Origin: OCS116 cluster bacterium AG-430-B22
GTDB lineage: Bacteria; Pseudomonadota; Alphaproteobacteria; MED-G09
DNA length: 64,000 bases
Assembly (NCBI GenBank): GCA_003209955.1
Contig: QCOD01000003.1
Span: 36,833-100,832 of the forward strand
Reading direction: 5' to 3'
The notes beneath the pieces were generated by a model. That model saw only the letters and a program-made list of their open reading frames with translations, did no database searches and had not been told where the DNA came from. The translations under genes and the position numbers were made by a program. This document shows, piece after piece, positions 43,347 to 52,182 of this stretch (within the stretch, counting starts at the first letter, position 1; each line of letters begins with the position of its first letter).

Positions 43347-45101
43347 ATGGATGTTCAATTATTAACATACATAATAGTTGGTGCTGCTTTTGCTTTATAT
43401 ATAGCAATAGCTCTTTGGTCTAGAGCATCTTCAACTGGCGAATTTTATGTTGCAGGAGGCGGGGTTCACCCTATTGCCAATGGAATGGCTACTGCAGCAG
43501 ACTGGATGTCAGCTGCATCATTTATATCTATGGCTGGAATAATCTCATTCATGGGAAGAGATGGTTCGGTTTACCTAATGGGCTGGACAGGAGGTTATGT
43601 ATTGCTAGCCCTTTTGTTGGCACCTTATTTAAGAAAATTTGGTAAATTTACAGTTCCTGATTTTATAGGTGATAGATATTATTCAAATACAGCAAGATTA
43701 GTAGCTGTAATTTGCCTCATATTTATTTCTTTCACATACATAGCTGGTCAAATGCGTGGTGTTGGGATTGTATTTTCTAGGTTCCTAGAAGTTGATATTA
43801 ATACAGGCGTTATAATAGGTATGGCAATTGTTTTTATTTATGCTGTTTTAGGTGGTATGAAGGGTATTACTTATACTCAAGTTGCTCAATATTGTGTTTT
43901 AATTTTTGCTTATATGGTACCAGCTATTTTTATCTCAATATTAATGACTGGGAATCCAATACCACAATTAGGATTTGGTTCTAAACTGTTGACCGAAGAC
44001 ATATATTTATTGGATAAGCTCAACTTAGTTTTAAATGATATTGGATTTAACTCATATACCGATTTTAATAAGTCAAAAATTGATATTTTTTGTATAACTG
44101 CAGCATTAATGATTGGCACTGCAGGTCTCCCGCATGTGATAGTTCGTTTTTTTACGGTCCCAAGGGTTAAAGATGCAAGGACATCTGCTGGGTGGGCATT
44201 GCTTTTTATAGCAATTTTATATTTAACAGCTCCAGCAGTGTCTTCATTTGCTAGGCTAAATTTTGTTAATACAGTTGATAATACAGCTTATGCAGATACA
44301 CCTAACTGGTTTAAAAACTGGGAAGATATTGGTTTAATTTCTTGGACAGATAAAAATAAAGATGGAATCATTCAATATCGATCAGGAAATGCGCTCGAAA
44401 AAAATAAACCTCAATTTACATCTGAACGAGGACAATATAATCAAAGATTAGTTATTAATAATCCAACATCAAATGCAAATGAAATATATATTGATAGAGA
44501 TATAATGGTTTTAGCAAATCCAGAAATTGCAAAATTACCTAACTGGGTAATTGCTCTTGTTGCTGCAGGTGCACTTGCAGCAGCTCTCTCTACTGCTGCA
44601 GGTTTACTCCTTGTAATATCCTCGGCTGTAAGCCATGATCTAATGAAAAAGACAATAAAACCCTCAATTACTGAGAAACAGGAATTACTTTTGGCAAGAA
44701 TATCGGCGGCAACTGCTATAATAATTGCTGGTATTTTCGGAATTTATCCTCCAGCATTTGTTGCCCAAGTAGTCGCCTTTGCTTTTGGCTTAGCAGCTGC
44801 GTCTATATTTCCAGCATTAGTTATGGGTATTTTCTCGAAAAGAATGAATCAGTATGGAGCAATATGCGGTATGTTATCTGGTTTAACTTTTACTGCCTCA
44901 TATATAGTATTTTTTAAATTTATTTCACCGGAATATAATAATCAAGAGTATTGGTTTTTAGGAATTTCGCCTGAAGGAATTGGCGTTATTGGAATGGTTA
45001 TTAACTTTCTTATCGCAATAATTATTTCTTCAATTACTAAGCCACCTCCAATTGAAGTTTATAAAATTGTTGATATCATTAGAATGCCGGGGGGAAAATA
45101 G
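43347..45101 (+). CDS. Sodium:solute symporter, VC_2705-type SSS family
   Basis: This 584-residue symporter has about 13 membrane segments. F-Y-V-A-G-G-G-V near residue 32, A-A-D-W-M-S-A-A-S-F-I-S-M-A-G and G-T-A-G-L-P-H-V-I-V-R-F-F identify the acetate/ActP-like branch. A hydrophilic insert (about residues 310-385) sits between membrane segments. With the DUF4212 subunit it likely imports a small organic acid with sodium. It shares the operon with the DASS carrier and the hydrolase that begins at the base after its stop codon. Confidence 0.93.
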   Translation: MDVQLLTYIIVGAAFALYIAIALWSRASSTGEFYVAGGGVHPIANGMATAADWMSAASFISMAGIISFMGRDGSVYLMGWTGGYVLLALLLAPYLRKFGKFTVPDFIGDRYYSNTARLVAVICLIFISFTYIAGQMRGVGIVFSRFLEVDINTGVIIGMAIVFIYAVLGGMKGITYTQVAQYCVLIFAYMVPAIFISILMTGNPIPQLGFGSKLLTEDIYLLDKLNLVLNDIGFNSYTDFNKSKIDIFCITAALMIGTAGLPHVIVRFFTVPRVKDARTSAGWALLFIAILYLTAPAVSSFARLNFVNTVDNTAYADTPNWFKNWEDIGLISWTDKNKDGIIQYRSGNALEKNKPQFTSERGQYNQRLVINNPTSNANEIYIDRDIMVLANPEIAKLPNWVIALVAAGALAAALSTAAGLLLVISSAVSHDLMKKTIKPSITEKQELLLARISAATAIIIAGIFGIYPPAFVAQVVAFAFGLAAASIFPALVMGIFSKRMNQYGAICGMLSGLTFTASYIVFFKFISPEYNNQEYWFLGISPEGIGVIGMVINFLIAIIISSITKPPPIEVYKIVDIIRMPGGK

Positions 45102-46037
45102 ATGGCAAAATATAAATTTAATAAAGAGGTTAGTAAATTTTTAGATGATCTAAAGGCTTTAGGTGGACTACAAATAGAGAATTTAACACCAATAGAGGCT
45201 AGAAACATGAGTCTCATGGAAATGCCAACTCCAGAAGTTGAGTTAGTGGTTGAAATAGGTGCAGACGGACCATTTGGTCCTATTCCTATTAATAATTATA
45301 CACCATTAAATGCTCCAAAGAATAAACCTCTTCCCACAATAGTATACTTTCATGGAGGAGGTTGGGTGGTAGGCTCTAGGAAGGGCTCTGATGCTTTATG
45401 CAGATATATGGCTAATAAATCGGGTTGCAGAGTATTTTCAATCGAGTATAGACTAGCTCCAGAATTTAAATTCCCTGTACCTGTAGAAGATTGTTTTGCA
45501 GCACTGGATTTTATAAATAAAAACCATAAGGACTTGCTGGTTGATAAAAATAAGTTAGTTGTCGCGGGTGATAGCGCTGGTGCAAATTTGGCAACTGTAG
45601 TAGCTATTATGGCGAGAGAAAGAAAAGATATAAACCTAGCTTATCAATTGTTGATTTATCCAGCTACAGATGCTTCTTCTCATTACCCATCATATGACGA
45701 AAATTCTAAAGGTTTTCTTTTAGAAAAAAGTAGTATGGATTGGTTTTATAATCATTACTTACCAAATGACGATGCAAGAAAAGATTGGAGAGTTTCACCA
45801 ATACTAGCTGAAGATCTCTCTAACTTACCTCCTTCATATATAATTACCGTTCTAGCAGATCCTTTAAGGGATGAAGGAAGAGCATACGTAGAAAAGTTAA
45901 AAGAAAATGGTAACGATGTAGAGCATGTAGAATATAGTGATACATTACATGCATTTTTCTCATGGGCTACAGTTTTCGAAAGCTCTAAAAAGGCAGTTGA
46001 TAAAGCCTGTAAAAGTATAAATAAAGCTTTAGGTTAA
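45102..46037 (+). CDS. HSL-type alpha/beta hydrolase
   Basis: This 311-residue esterase is of the hormone-sensitive-lipase family: oxyanion H-G-G-G-W, nucleophile G-D-S-A-G-A-N, catalytic Asp in A-D-P-L-R-D-E and His in L-H-A-F. It follows the symporter with no gap (TAG-ATG), so it is the last gene of the transport operon. It would hydrolyse short-chain esters in the cytoplasm, possibly those taken up by the transporters. It overlaps the convergent hydrolase by 4 bases. Confidence 0.92.
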   Translation: MAKYKFNKEVSKFLDDLKALGGLQIENLTPIEARNMSLMEMPTPEVELVVEIGADGPFGPIPINNYTPLNAPKNKPLPTIVYFHGGGWVVGSRKGSDALCRYMANKSGCRVFSIEYRLAPEFKFPVPVEDCFAALDFINKNHKDLLVDKNKLVVAGDSAGANLATVVAIMARERKDINLAYQLLIYPATDASSHYPSYDENSKGFLLEKSSMDWFYNHYLPNDDARKDWRVSPILAEDLSNLPPSYIITVLADPLRDEGRAYVEKLKENGNDVEHVEYSDTLHAFFSWATVFESSKKAVDKACKSINKALG

Positions 46038-46957
46038 ATGTAGGAATCTACAAATTTTGCAATTCTTTTTATAGATTTTTTAGCCTCTGGTATTGCCAAC
46101 CAGCCTAGACAAAATGCTTGGAAAACATGGAATAAGCCTTTCCATTCAATAAATTCGACTTTCCCAGGATTCTCTACTTTAAGTTTTTCATACAAACGTG
46201 AACTATCATCATAAATTGTTTCCTCTGAAGCTACTTGTATTTGAATTGGAGGCATATCTCTATAATCTGCAAATAATGGTGAAATAAGGGGATTCATTGG
46301 GTCCTCATTGCCACAATATGCACTTACAGTTACTTGCATACCCGGTCCAGGTTTTATCATCGGGTCTCTATGGCCTCTTTCATGAATTGAATTGCCACTT
46401 AATGTCAAATCTGTCCATGGAGAAATAACTATCGCACATGATGGGGTTGGCAATTCTTCAGACTTAATTTTCTGTAGCAAAGCAAGTGTTAGTCCGCCGC
46501 CCGCAGAATCTCCTGCAACAAAAATCTCTTTTGAATTAATGCCTTCTTTTAAAAGATATTTATAGGCTAATAAGGCATCCTCTATTGCTGCAGGAAAAGG
46601 GTTTTCTGGGGCTAACCTATATATTGGAAAAACAACATGAGATTTTGTTATGAGAGAAAGTTGAGTAATTAATGCTCCGTGTGTTTCAGGGCCACAAGCT
46701 ACATATCCACCTCCATGAAGGTATAAAAGTGTTTTACTAGACTTAACTTTTTTATTATTTAACTTAAGAAGCTCTAGGTCATCTATATTTATATTTGTAT
46801 AGTCTATATATTTTTTCTTCTTCCAATTTGTCCTTAAAAAAGAAATCCTATCTTCGCTAAAATCTCTTCTAATATCATTTGGATGATTAATTTCTGGAGC
46901 ATTATCAATAATCTTACTAATTGTTGATGCCCAAAATCTACTTCTTAAACTAGGCAA
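46034..46957 (-). CDS. HSL-type alpha/beta hydrolase, second family member
   Basis: About 307 residues with H-G-G-G-Y, nucleophile G-D-S-A-G-G-G, an acidic loop near S-E-E-T-I-Y-D-D and catalytic L-F-H-V-F. The longest frame starts at an ATG (46987) that overlaps the upstream CaiB gene by 38 bases. I prefer the TTG at 46957 (M-P-S-L-R-S), because an AAGGAG site (46964-46969) lies six bases before it and the usual family N-terminus begins here. The overlap then shrinks to 8 bases. It shares an operon with the CaiB protein. Confidence 0.88.
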   Translation of the reverse strand: MPSLRSRFWASTISKIIDNAPEINHPNDIRRDFSEDRISFLRTNWKKKKYIDYTNINIDDLELLKLNNKKVKSSKTLLYLHGGGYVACGPETHGALITQLSLITKSHVVFPIYRLAPENPFPAAIEDALLAYKYLLKEGINSKEIFVAGDSAGGGLTLALLQKIKSEELPTPSCAIVISPWTDLTLSGNSIHERGHRDPMIKPGPGMQVTVSAYCGNEDPMNPLISPLFADYRDMPPIQIQVASEETIYDDSSRLYEKLKVENPGKVEFIEWKGLFHVFQAFCLGWLAIPEAKKSIKRIAKFVDSYI

Positions 46958-48140
46958 TTTTTTCTCCTTGGACAATTTGACTTTCAATTAAATTATTAAT
47001 TTCATCATCAGAAAAACCATATTCTTTTAGAATTTCTGATGAATGTTCACCAAGAGCCGGCATAAATGATGGTTCATCACAATCATTTTCTAAGAAATTA
47101 GCTGGGGGTTTAGGTCCTTTTAGAAGATTTTCGCCATCTTTCTTTGTATTAATTACCGTTTGGTTATTTATCACTTGTGGATCTGAAAATATTTCCTCTC
47201 TTTTATTAATTTTAGCAGCAGGAACATCATTTTCTTCCATCTTCTTCACAAGTTCATCTGAAGTAAAATCTAAATAAGCATTCAACAAGATTTCCTGCAT
47301 TTCCATAACATTCATTAGTCTATTCTCTGTTGTTGAAAACCTCTCATCATCTAGAAGATCTTCTTTTCCAATTGCTTTTAAAACACCTGCAAATTCGTTA
47401 TCATTGATTGCTACCAAAGCAATATATCCGTCTTTAGTTTTTACTGGCTCATAAAAATCAGCAATATTTGGCATTGGAGCCCAGTCATCACCATGCCAAG
47501 AATAATTGTACATAGAATCTGACCACATAAAATACAAAGCAGTATCAAGCATAGATAATGTTACTCTTTGTCCTTTATTCGTTTTTTCTCTTTTATATAA
47601 TGCCGCTGTCATAGCTTGAGCTGCAGTAAGGGAAGTTATCTTATCACACATAAGAGTTTTCATATATTTTGGTTGGCCTTCAATTGATTGAGCATCGCAA
47701 ACCCCTGCAGTAGCCTGAATAAGTGGATCATAAACTCTTCTTTTGGAATAAGGTCCAGTTTCTCCATATCCTGTAATAGACATTTGGATAATTTTTGGGT
47801 TATGATTTTTTATATTATCATAATCTAATCCTAACCTCTCTAATGCGCCAGGACGAAAATTATCAATAATAATATCGGCTGTTTCAATTAGCTTATATAT
47901 TATTTTTTTTGACTCTTCTTGCTTTAAATCCATAGCTAAACTTCTTTTTGATCTATTAACTACTGCAAATAAGGCACCACTTCCTTCTTTTATAGGACCC
48001 ATAACTCTTGCATTTTCACCTCTGAATGGAGGTTCAATTTTTATAACCTCAGCACCCTGATCTCCGAGCATCGAAGCTGCCAAAGGGCCTGATACAATTG
48101 TTGATATATCGATAATTTTTATTCCTTCTAATGGTCCCAT
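46950..48140 (-). CDS. CaiB/BaiF-type CoA-transferase
   Basis: This 396-residue family III CoA-transferase has G-P-L-A-A-S-M-L-G-D-Q-G-A-E-V-I-K-I-E, F-A-V-V-N-R-S-K-R-S-L, G-L-D-Y and the catalytic Asp region C-D-K-I-T-S-L-T-A. The start has a GGGAGG site seven bases upstream. It is followed by the hydrolase, with which it overlaps slightly, and comes 48 bases after the MFS transporter. Together they look like a small import-and-activate unit, but the acid is unknown. Confidence 0.92.
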   Translation of the reverse strand: MGPLEGIKIIDISTIVSGPLAASMLGDQGAEVIKIEPPFRGENARVMGPIKEGSGALFAVVNRSKRSLAMDLKQEESKKIIYKLIETADIIIDNFRPGALERLGLDYDNIKNHNPKIIQMSITGYGETGPYSKRRVYDPLIQATAGVCDAQSIEGQPKYMKTLMCDKITSLTAAQAMTAALYKREKTNKGQRVTLSMLDTALYFMWSDSMYNYSWHGDDWAPMPNIADFYEPVKTKDGYIALVAINDNEFAGVLKAIGKEDLLDDERFSTTENRLMNVMEMQEILLNAYLDFTSDELVKKMEENDVPAAKINKREEIFSDPQVINNQTVINTKKDGENLLKGPKPPANFLENDCDEPSFMPALGEHSSEILKEYGFSDDEINNLIESQIVQGEKIA

Positions 48141-48188
48141 CTTAATCCTCCCAAATCATGGTCTATCTAAACTATAATTAAATATTAA

Positions 48189-49526
48189 TTAGTTTCTCTT
48201 TTCTAGCTCTAATTGAATATCTTTATGTTTCTCAGGTGTTAATTCATATCCTATACAAATCAATGAAGCCAAAAAATAAAATAACATCGGAAAAAACGCA
48301 AAAGCAAATACTAAAGATTCTCTAATAGAATCGGTAACTTCTTTTCCAGAACCAAAACCTGTTGACTCAAGATAAAGATAAACCATACCAACAGCTAAAG
48401 CACTTCCAAATTTTGATAATGTTGTTAAAACTGCGAAAAATAATGCAGGTCTTTTTTCACCGCTTCTAAGTTCATCTGCATCAACAATATCAGCCATCAT
48501 TGCCCTAGTCAGTGTAAAAGGTGCACCATAACCAATTCCAAATAATGTCGTTAAAAATATAACTAACCAAAAAGCTTCGGATATATCAATTAGGTAATAA
48601 AGCGGAATATATGTAGATAAGATTGTTGAGCATAATATGGCGGAAATAAATAAAACTTTATGTTTACCAATCTTATATGAAAGAAACATCCATAACGGCA
48701 TAGCTAGTAAACCAGCGAAGAAATAAACAAATAAAATTCTACTTGAAACATCTCCCATTTCAAAAACATGTATTGCAAGATAAATAAATGTAGAACCAGA
48801 TATTGATGAAGCAGTGCTACATAGCATTTCTGCCATTAGAACTCTTTTCAATGGATTGTTATTTTTTACAATTTTTTTTATATCAAAAAAACTAGGAAAA
48901 TAAGTTCCTTTAGAACCTTTATTGTCAGGAATAATAATTAGACTTATTAGAGCGGTTAGAGGAAAGACAACTAAGAGAAAATAACCCATTCCAGCAATCA
49001 TTGTTCTAAAATCATAATCTAATATTTCTAGAATAGCTGGAAAAGCTAATACAGCCATCATTCCAAAAATAGAGCCTATCTCTCTCCAACCATAAACTTG
49101 TGATCTTTCATTATATTTGGAGGTTAAATCTACTCCCCAGGCTTGTTGTGTAAGGCCAACAAAAGTATATGCTAAATATAAAATAAATAACCAAAAAGCT
49201 AAATAAATAGCAGTTTTTTCTCCTTCTGACGGGATAAACACATACCAAGACGCCAACATTAAAATTGGTATACCAATAACTATCCAATGCTTTCTCCTGC
49301 CCCATTTGCTGGGATATCTATCAACTAAGACGCCCATAAAAGGATCTGTAAAAATATCCCAAAATCGAGCAACCATGAAAATAATACCAACTGTGCCAAC
49401 ACTCAAACCAATTGGTCCTTCATAAAATGGAGGAAGATAAACTGTAAGTGGTAAACCTAAAGCGGCAAGTGGAACAGCTAAGGCTCCATAAGAAATAAGT
49501 ATTGGTTTAGTAAGTTTTTTTATCAT
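48189..49526 (-). CDS. GPH-type MFS transporter (sodium/proton symporter)
   Basis: This 445-residue protein has about 12 membrane segments and the glycoside-pentoside-hexuronide (MFS_2) signatures. W-D-I-F-T-D-P-F-M-G-V-L-V-D-R (about residues 55-69) and W-G-R-R-K-H-W come first, and L-T-R-A-M-M-A-D-I-V-D-A-D-E-L-R-S-G later. It would import a sugar or other small solute with sodium or protons. No carbohydrate genes are near, so a non-sugar substrate is plausible. It precedes the CaiB/hydrolase pair on the same strand. Confidence 0.9.
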   Translation of the reverse strand: MIKKLTKPILISYGALAVPLAALGLPLTVYLPPFYEGPIGLSVGTVGIIFMVARFWDIFTDPFMGVLVDRYPSKWGRRKHWIVIGIPILMLASWYVFIPSEGEKTAIYLAFWLFILYLAYTFVGLTQQAWGVDLTSKYNERSQVYGWREIGSIFGMMAVLAFPAILEILDYDFRTMIAGMGYFLLVVFPLTALISLIIIPDNKGSKGTYFPSFFDIKKIVKNNNPLKRVLMAEMLCSTASSISGSTFIYLAIHVFEMGDVSSRILFVYFFAGLLAMPLWMFLSYKIGKHKVLFISAILCSTILSTYIPLYYLIDISEAFWLVIFLTTLFGIGYGAPFTLTRAMMADIVDADELRSGEKRPALFFAVLTTLSKFGSALAVGMVYLYLESTGFGSGKEVTDSIRESLVFAFAFFPMLFYFLASLICIGYELTPEKHKDIQLELEKRN

Positions 49527-49557
49527 TAATCGTTAAAAAATTTATAGGATTAGAATA

Positions 49558-49950
49558 TTAACCTGGGTTCTTTTCAAACTTTATATCGGGATGTTTAATT
49601 TCAAGCCAATTAGGTTTGCTATCAGTCCAACAAACCATTGTTGGATCAATATTTGGTTGTTCATCAAGAACTCCGGTTTTAATTAACATTAAACCAGGCG
49701 CACCTTCTGCAGTACTAAAAATTTGTGAACCACAATTTATACAAAAAGACCTTGTTACACCAGCTTCACATTTATAACTATTCGTTTCACCTTTAATTAT
49801 AAAATCATCCTCTGGAACGCCAATGATAGACGCAACAGGACTACCCGTAGCTTTTTGACAATTCGTACAATGGCATAATAGAAAAAAGTTTGGTTCTGAG
49901 TTATATTTTAAATTAACACTTCCACACAAACAACTACCTGATCCTGACAT
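49558..49950 (-). CDS. GFA/CENP-V-type zinc protein
   Basis: About 130 residues with the glutathione-dependent formaldehyde-activating (GFA/Mss4-like) fold. Zinc cysteines are in G-S-C-L-C-G-S, C-H-C-T-N-C-Q-K and F-C-I-N-C-G-S. Family members are often annotated as formaldehyde-activating, but the activity is proven for few. The ATG at 49950 follows a GGAG site, whereas the longer frame from a TTG at 49962 includes that site. It lies 31 bases upstream of the MFS gene and ends the minus-strand group. Confidence 0.9.
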   Translation of the reverse strand: MSGSGSCLCGSVNLKYNSEPNFFLLCHCTNCQKATGSPVASIIGVPEDDFIIKGETNSYKCEAGVTRSFCINCGSQIFSTAEGAPGLMLIKTGVLDEQPNIDPTMVCWTDSKPNWLEIKHPDIKFEKNPG

Positions 49951-49993
49951 TTTAATCTCCAATAATTAAAAGAACATTACACTAAAAACAAAA

Positions 49994-50023
49994 AAAGGGA
50001 GACATTTTTCAATGTCTCCCTTT
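49994..50023 (-). terminator. Strong Rho-independent terminator of the small membrane-protein gene
   Basis: Perfect 13-base-pair stem (AAAGGGAGACATT with AATGTCTCCCTTT) and a four-base loop that reads GAAA on the minus strand, a stable tetraloop. On the minus strand it is followed by TTTTTTT at the stem end and more Ts after one G. It ends the 73-residue gene just upstream. Confidence 0.95.
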
Positions 50024-50046
50024 AATTTAATTGATGTGGTAATTAA

Positions 50047-50268
50047 TTACGCACGATCAAGAAGATATAGGATAATTCCTACAGAAATTAACCCAACAAG
50101 TCCTCCGTCACCTAAACTAGTAATAATACCAGTAAGGTTACCAACGATATCTCCACCTACGAAAGGTACAGCACTACCGAAAATCACTTGTAGCACAACT
50201 GCTACAGCAATTAATAAAAGTCCTAGTTGAACAACTTCACGTAAAAAGTTTTTAGCTGAATTAAGCAT
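50047..50268 (-). CDS. Small two-helix membrane protein of unknown function
   Basis: I do not recognise this 73-residue protein. It has two hydrophobic segments (about residues 14-36 and 52-70) joined by a Gly/Val-rich stretch (G-G-D-I-V-G-N-L-T-G-I-I). An amphipathic positively charged start (M-L-N-S-A-K-N-F-L-R-E) precedes them. There is no cleavable signal or cysteine. It is set up for high expression: a full ribosome site AAAGGAGGA (50274-50282, five bases from ATG), a good promoter and a tight terminator frame this single gene. It might be a membrane stress or structural peptide; a holin-like role is less likely without phage genes. Confidence 0.78.
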   Translation of the reverse strand: MLNSAKNFLREVVQLGLLLIAVAVVLQVIFGSAVPFVGGDIVGNLTGIITSLGDGGLVGLISVGIILYLLDRA

Positions 50269-50325
50269 GTTAATCCTCCTTTTGCATTAATTAGTGGGAT
50301 CCCTCCGAATCTTCACTTGACTACG

Positions 50326-50354
50326 ATTCCATATTTTTCTACCAATATTGTCAA
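50326..50354 (-). promoter_or_regulatory. Sigma-70 promoter of the small membrane-protein gene
   Basis: Minus strand: perfect TTGACA (50354-50349), 17-base spacer, TGGAAT (50331-50326, 4 of 6). Transcription would start near 50319 and give a leader of about 50 bases with the AAAGGAGGA ribosome site. Confidence 0.6.
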
Positions 50355-50370
50355 CTAAACAATCATATTT

Positions 50371-50494
50371 TTGACAAAATTTTGCCATATTTTAATTTGA
50401 AATGTTTAGAAATAGCAGAAAATAGCTATTTAATTGATGTGGATAGTAATTTTGTAACTTTGCATCAATATAATACCAGATGTGGTATTTTTTT
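50371..50494 (+). ncRNA. Possible small structured RNA (unproven)
   Basis: The long gap between two minus-strand genes contains plus-strand structure not explained by them. A perfect TTGACA at 50371 is followed by weak -10 candidates (TAATTT at 50393). Downstream come three inverted repeats: AAATAGC/GCTATTT (50410-50416 and 50425-50431), ATTGATG/CATCAAT (50433-50439 and 50463-50469), and AATACCA-GATG-TGGTATT (50472-50489). The last is followed at once by TTTTT (50490-50494), like a Rho-independent terminator pointing away from any plus-strand gene. The transcript would be about 90 bases, from near 50405. AT-rich sequence makes short repeats common, so confidence is low. Confidence 0.3.
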
Positions 50495-50650
50495 AACTTT
50501 TCTAAATTATTTGGTAAATTTTGTAATAATATTATAAAAAATATATCAAATTTATAATGGTATGATACGAATCACCACTAAAAATTCATTTTAAAAATAA
50601 TAGTTCATAAATAATTGTATTTATTGATTTTTATTATAATAAACTATGTC
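50495..50650. other. AT-rich gap without recognised gene
   Basis: This is the rest of the gap between the small-RNA candidate and tRNA-Thr. I see no open frame, promoter pair or strong hairpin. A 15-base string TTATTATAATAAACT at its end also occurs at 12608-12622, most likely by chance in such AT-rich DNA. Confidence 0.6.
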
Positions 50651-50725
50651 TGGTGCCCACGAAGAGAATTGAACTCTTGGCCTCTCCCTTACCAAGGGAG
50701 TGCTCTACCCCTGAGCTACGTGGGC
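50651..50725 (-). tRNA. tRNA-Thr (anticodon GGT)
   Basis: Full cloverleaf on the minus strand with encoded CCA end: acceptor GCCCACG/CGTGGGC, D stem GCTC/GAGC, anticodon stem CTCCC/GGGAG with loop TTGGTAA (anticodon GGT, reading ACC and ACT threonine codons), and T arm AAGAG/CTCTT around TTCAATT. 75 bases long. Immediately upstream on the minus strand is an AT-rich gap with only a loose TATAAT. Confidence 0.97.
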
Positions 50726-50805
50726 AAAATGAAACATTATTAATTATAATTTTTTAATATAATATCTCTTATATATTAAGAAATTAAACTTATAGAGAAT
50801 AATTA

Positions 50806-50916
50806 ATGAAAAATAAATCCTTAGAACGAAAAGAAAAATTAAATGATGCCTTAAGGAAAAATCTAAAAAGAAGAAAGCAACAAATTAAGAAAAATAAATT
50901 AATTGATAAAAAATAA
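50806..50916 (+). CDS. Tiny basic protein upstream of murA
   Basis: This 36-residue frame, too short for usual cut-offs, reads M-K-N-K-S-L-E-R-K-E-K-L-N-D-A-L-R-K-N-L, then K-R-R-K-Q-Q-I and a lysine-rich tail. It ends at the base before the murA ATG. From memory, alphaproteobacteria carry a short protein with a similar core (R-L-A-x-A-L-R-x-N-L-x-R-R-K-x-Q) just before murA, which supports it being real. About half its residues are Lys/Arg, suggesting nucleic-acid or ribosome binding. A TATAAT (50758-50763) lies 42 bases upstream; no ribosome site is clear. Confidence 0.62.
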   Translation: MKNKSLERKEKLNDALRKNLKRRKQQIKKNKLIDKK

Positions 50917-52182
50917 ATGGACTCACTAATTATAAATGGCGGAAAAAAACTAATAGGCAATATTCCTATTTCTGGATCGAAAAATGCTTGCCTACCAATG
51001 ATGATAGCATCATTAATGACAAATGAACAAATGACTTTAAATAACATACCCATGTTATCAGATGTAAAAACGCTAATATCTATTCTAAAATCGTTAGGTA
51101 CTAATATTGAGTATAAAAAAAATAACCTTCATCTTCACACAAAAGAAATAATTAATCATAAAGCATCATATGATTTAGTAAAAAAAATGAGAGCTAGTTT
51201 TTGGGTTCTTGCTCCTCTTATAGCAAAGAAAGGATATGCAGAAGTTTCTTTACCAGGAGGCTGCGCAATTGGAACAAGACCAATAGATATTTATTTAAAA
51301 ATGCTTAAAGAAATGAATATCAAATTTGCAATAAATAATGGTTATATTGTAGCAAAAGCAGAATCTCCTATTAGCGGCATAAACTTCAAATTAGAAAAAA
51401 AGTCTGTTGGTTGCACTCATTTTTTTCTTATGCTTGCGTGTTTAGCAACTGGTACATCAAAATTATCTAATGCAGCATGCGAACCTGAGGTAGTTCATCT
51501 TGGAATGTTATTAAATAAAATGGGCGCTAAAATTAAAGGATTAGGATCAAAAAAAATAATCATTGAGGGTGTTAAAAAGTTAAACGGAATTGATGAAATA
51601 GTGCCTTCAGACAGAATTGAAGCTGGGACTTTTGCAATAGCAGTCTCTGCAACTGGAGGGAGGATCAAATTAGAAAATTCGAATTATGATGAAAATAAAA
51701 CACTATTCAAAATATTAGAAAAAACTGGATCTAAAATTAATAAATCAAAAAATTCAATTAGTATTGAAAAAATAAATGATGAAATTTATCCGGTGAATAT
51801 TAAGACTAGTCCATATCCTGGATTTCCAACTGATTTACAGGCTCAAATTATGACACTTATGACAATATCAAATGGTAAATCAGAAATTAAAGAAAATATT
51901 TTCGAAAATAGATTTATGCATGTACAAGAACTTGTAAGAATGGGTGCTAATATTAAATTAGATAAAGATAAGGCACTTATAAGAGGTATTAAAAATCTAA
52001 ATGGAGCAAATGTTATGGCGACAGATTTAAGGGCTTCAGCTTCACTAATAATTGCTGGACTAGCTGCAATAGGTAAAACTACAATTAGTAGGATTTACCA
52101 TTTAGATAGAGGATTCTATAATTTAGAAAGTAAATTAAATAATTGTGGAGCATCAATAAAAAGGATTAAAAATAATGGGTGA
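50917..52182 (+). CDS. murA: UDP-N-acetylglucosamine 1-carboxyvinyltransferase
   Basis: This 421-residue EPSP-synthase-fold enzyme makes the first committed precursor of peptidoglycan by adding enolpyruvyl to UDP-GlcNAc. G-S-K-N-A-C-L-P is near residue 20, the nucleophile Cys116 is in L-P-G-G-C-A-I-G (the fosfomycin target), and D-R-I-E-A-G-T and D-L-R-A-S-A follow. Length matches bacterial MurA (about 420). It begins at the base after the tiny ORF and overlaps the DUF2948 gene by 8 bases. This is the standard alphaproteobacterial cell-wall/his cluster. Confidence 0.97.
   Translation: MDSLIINGGKKLIGNIPISGSKNACLPMMIASLMTNEQMTLNNIPMLSDVKTLISILKSLGTNIEYKKNNLHLHTKEIINHKASYDLVKKMRASFWVLAPLIAKKGYAEVSLPGGCAIGTRPIDIYLKMLKEMNIKFAINNGYIVAKAESPISGINFKLEKKSVGCTHFFLMLACLATGTSKLSNAACEPEVVHLGMLLNKMGAKIKGLGSKKIIIEGVKKLNGIDEIVPSDRIEAGTFAIAVSATGGRIKLENSNYDENKTLFKILEKTGSKINKSKNSISIEKINDEIYPVNIKTSPYPGFPTDLQAQIMTLMTISNGKSEIKENIFENRFMHVQELVRMGANIKLDKDKALIRGIKNLNGANVMATDLRASASLIIAGLAAIGKTTISRIYHLDRGFYNLESKLNNCGASIKRIKNNG

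Noticed and set aside
50365-50388. TGGCA followed by TTGT on the minus strand upstream of the small membrane-protein gene, as a sigma-54 site
   Set aside because: The -12 GC is missing (reads TC). The sigma-70 boxes at 50326-50354 explain the unit better.
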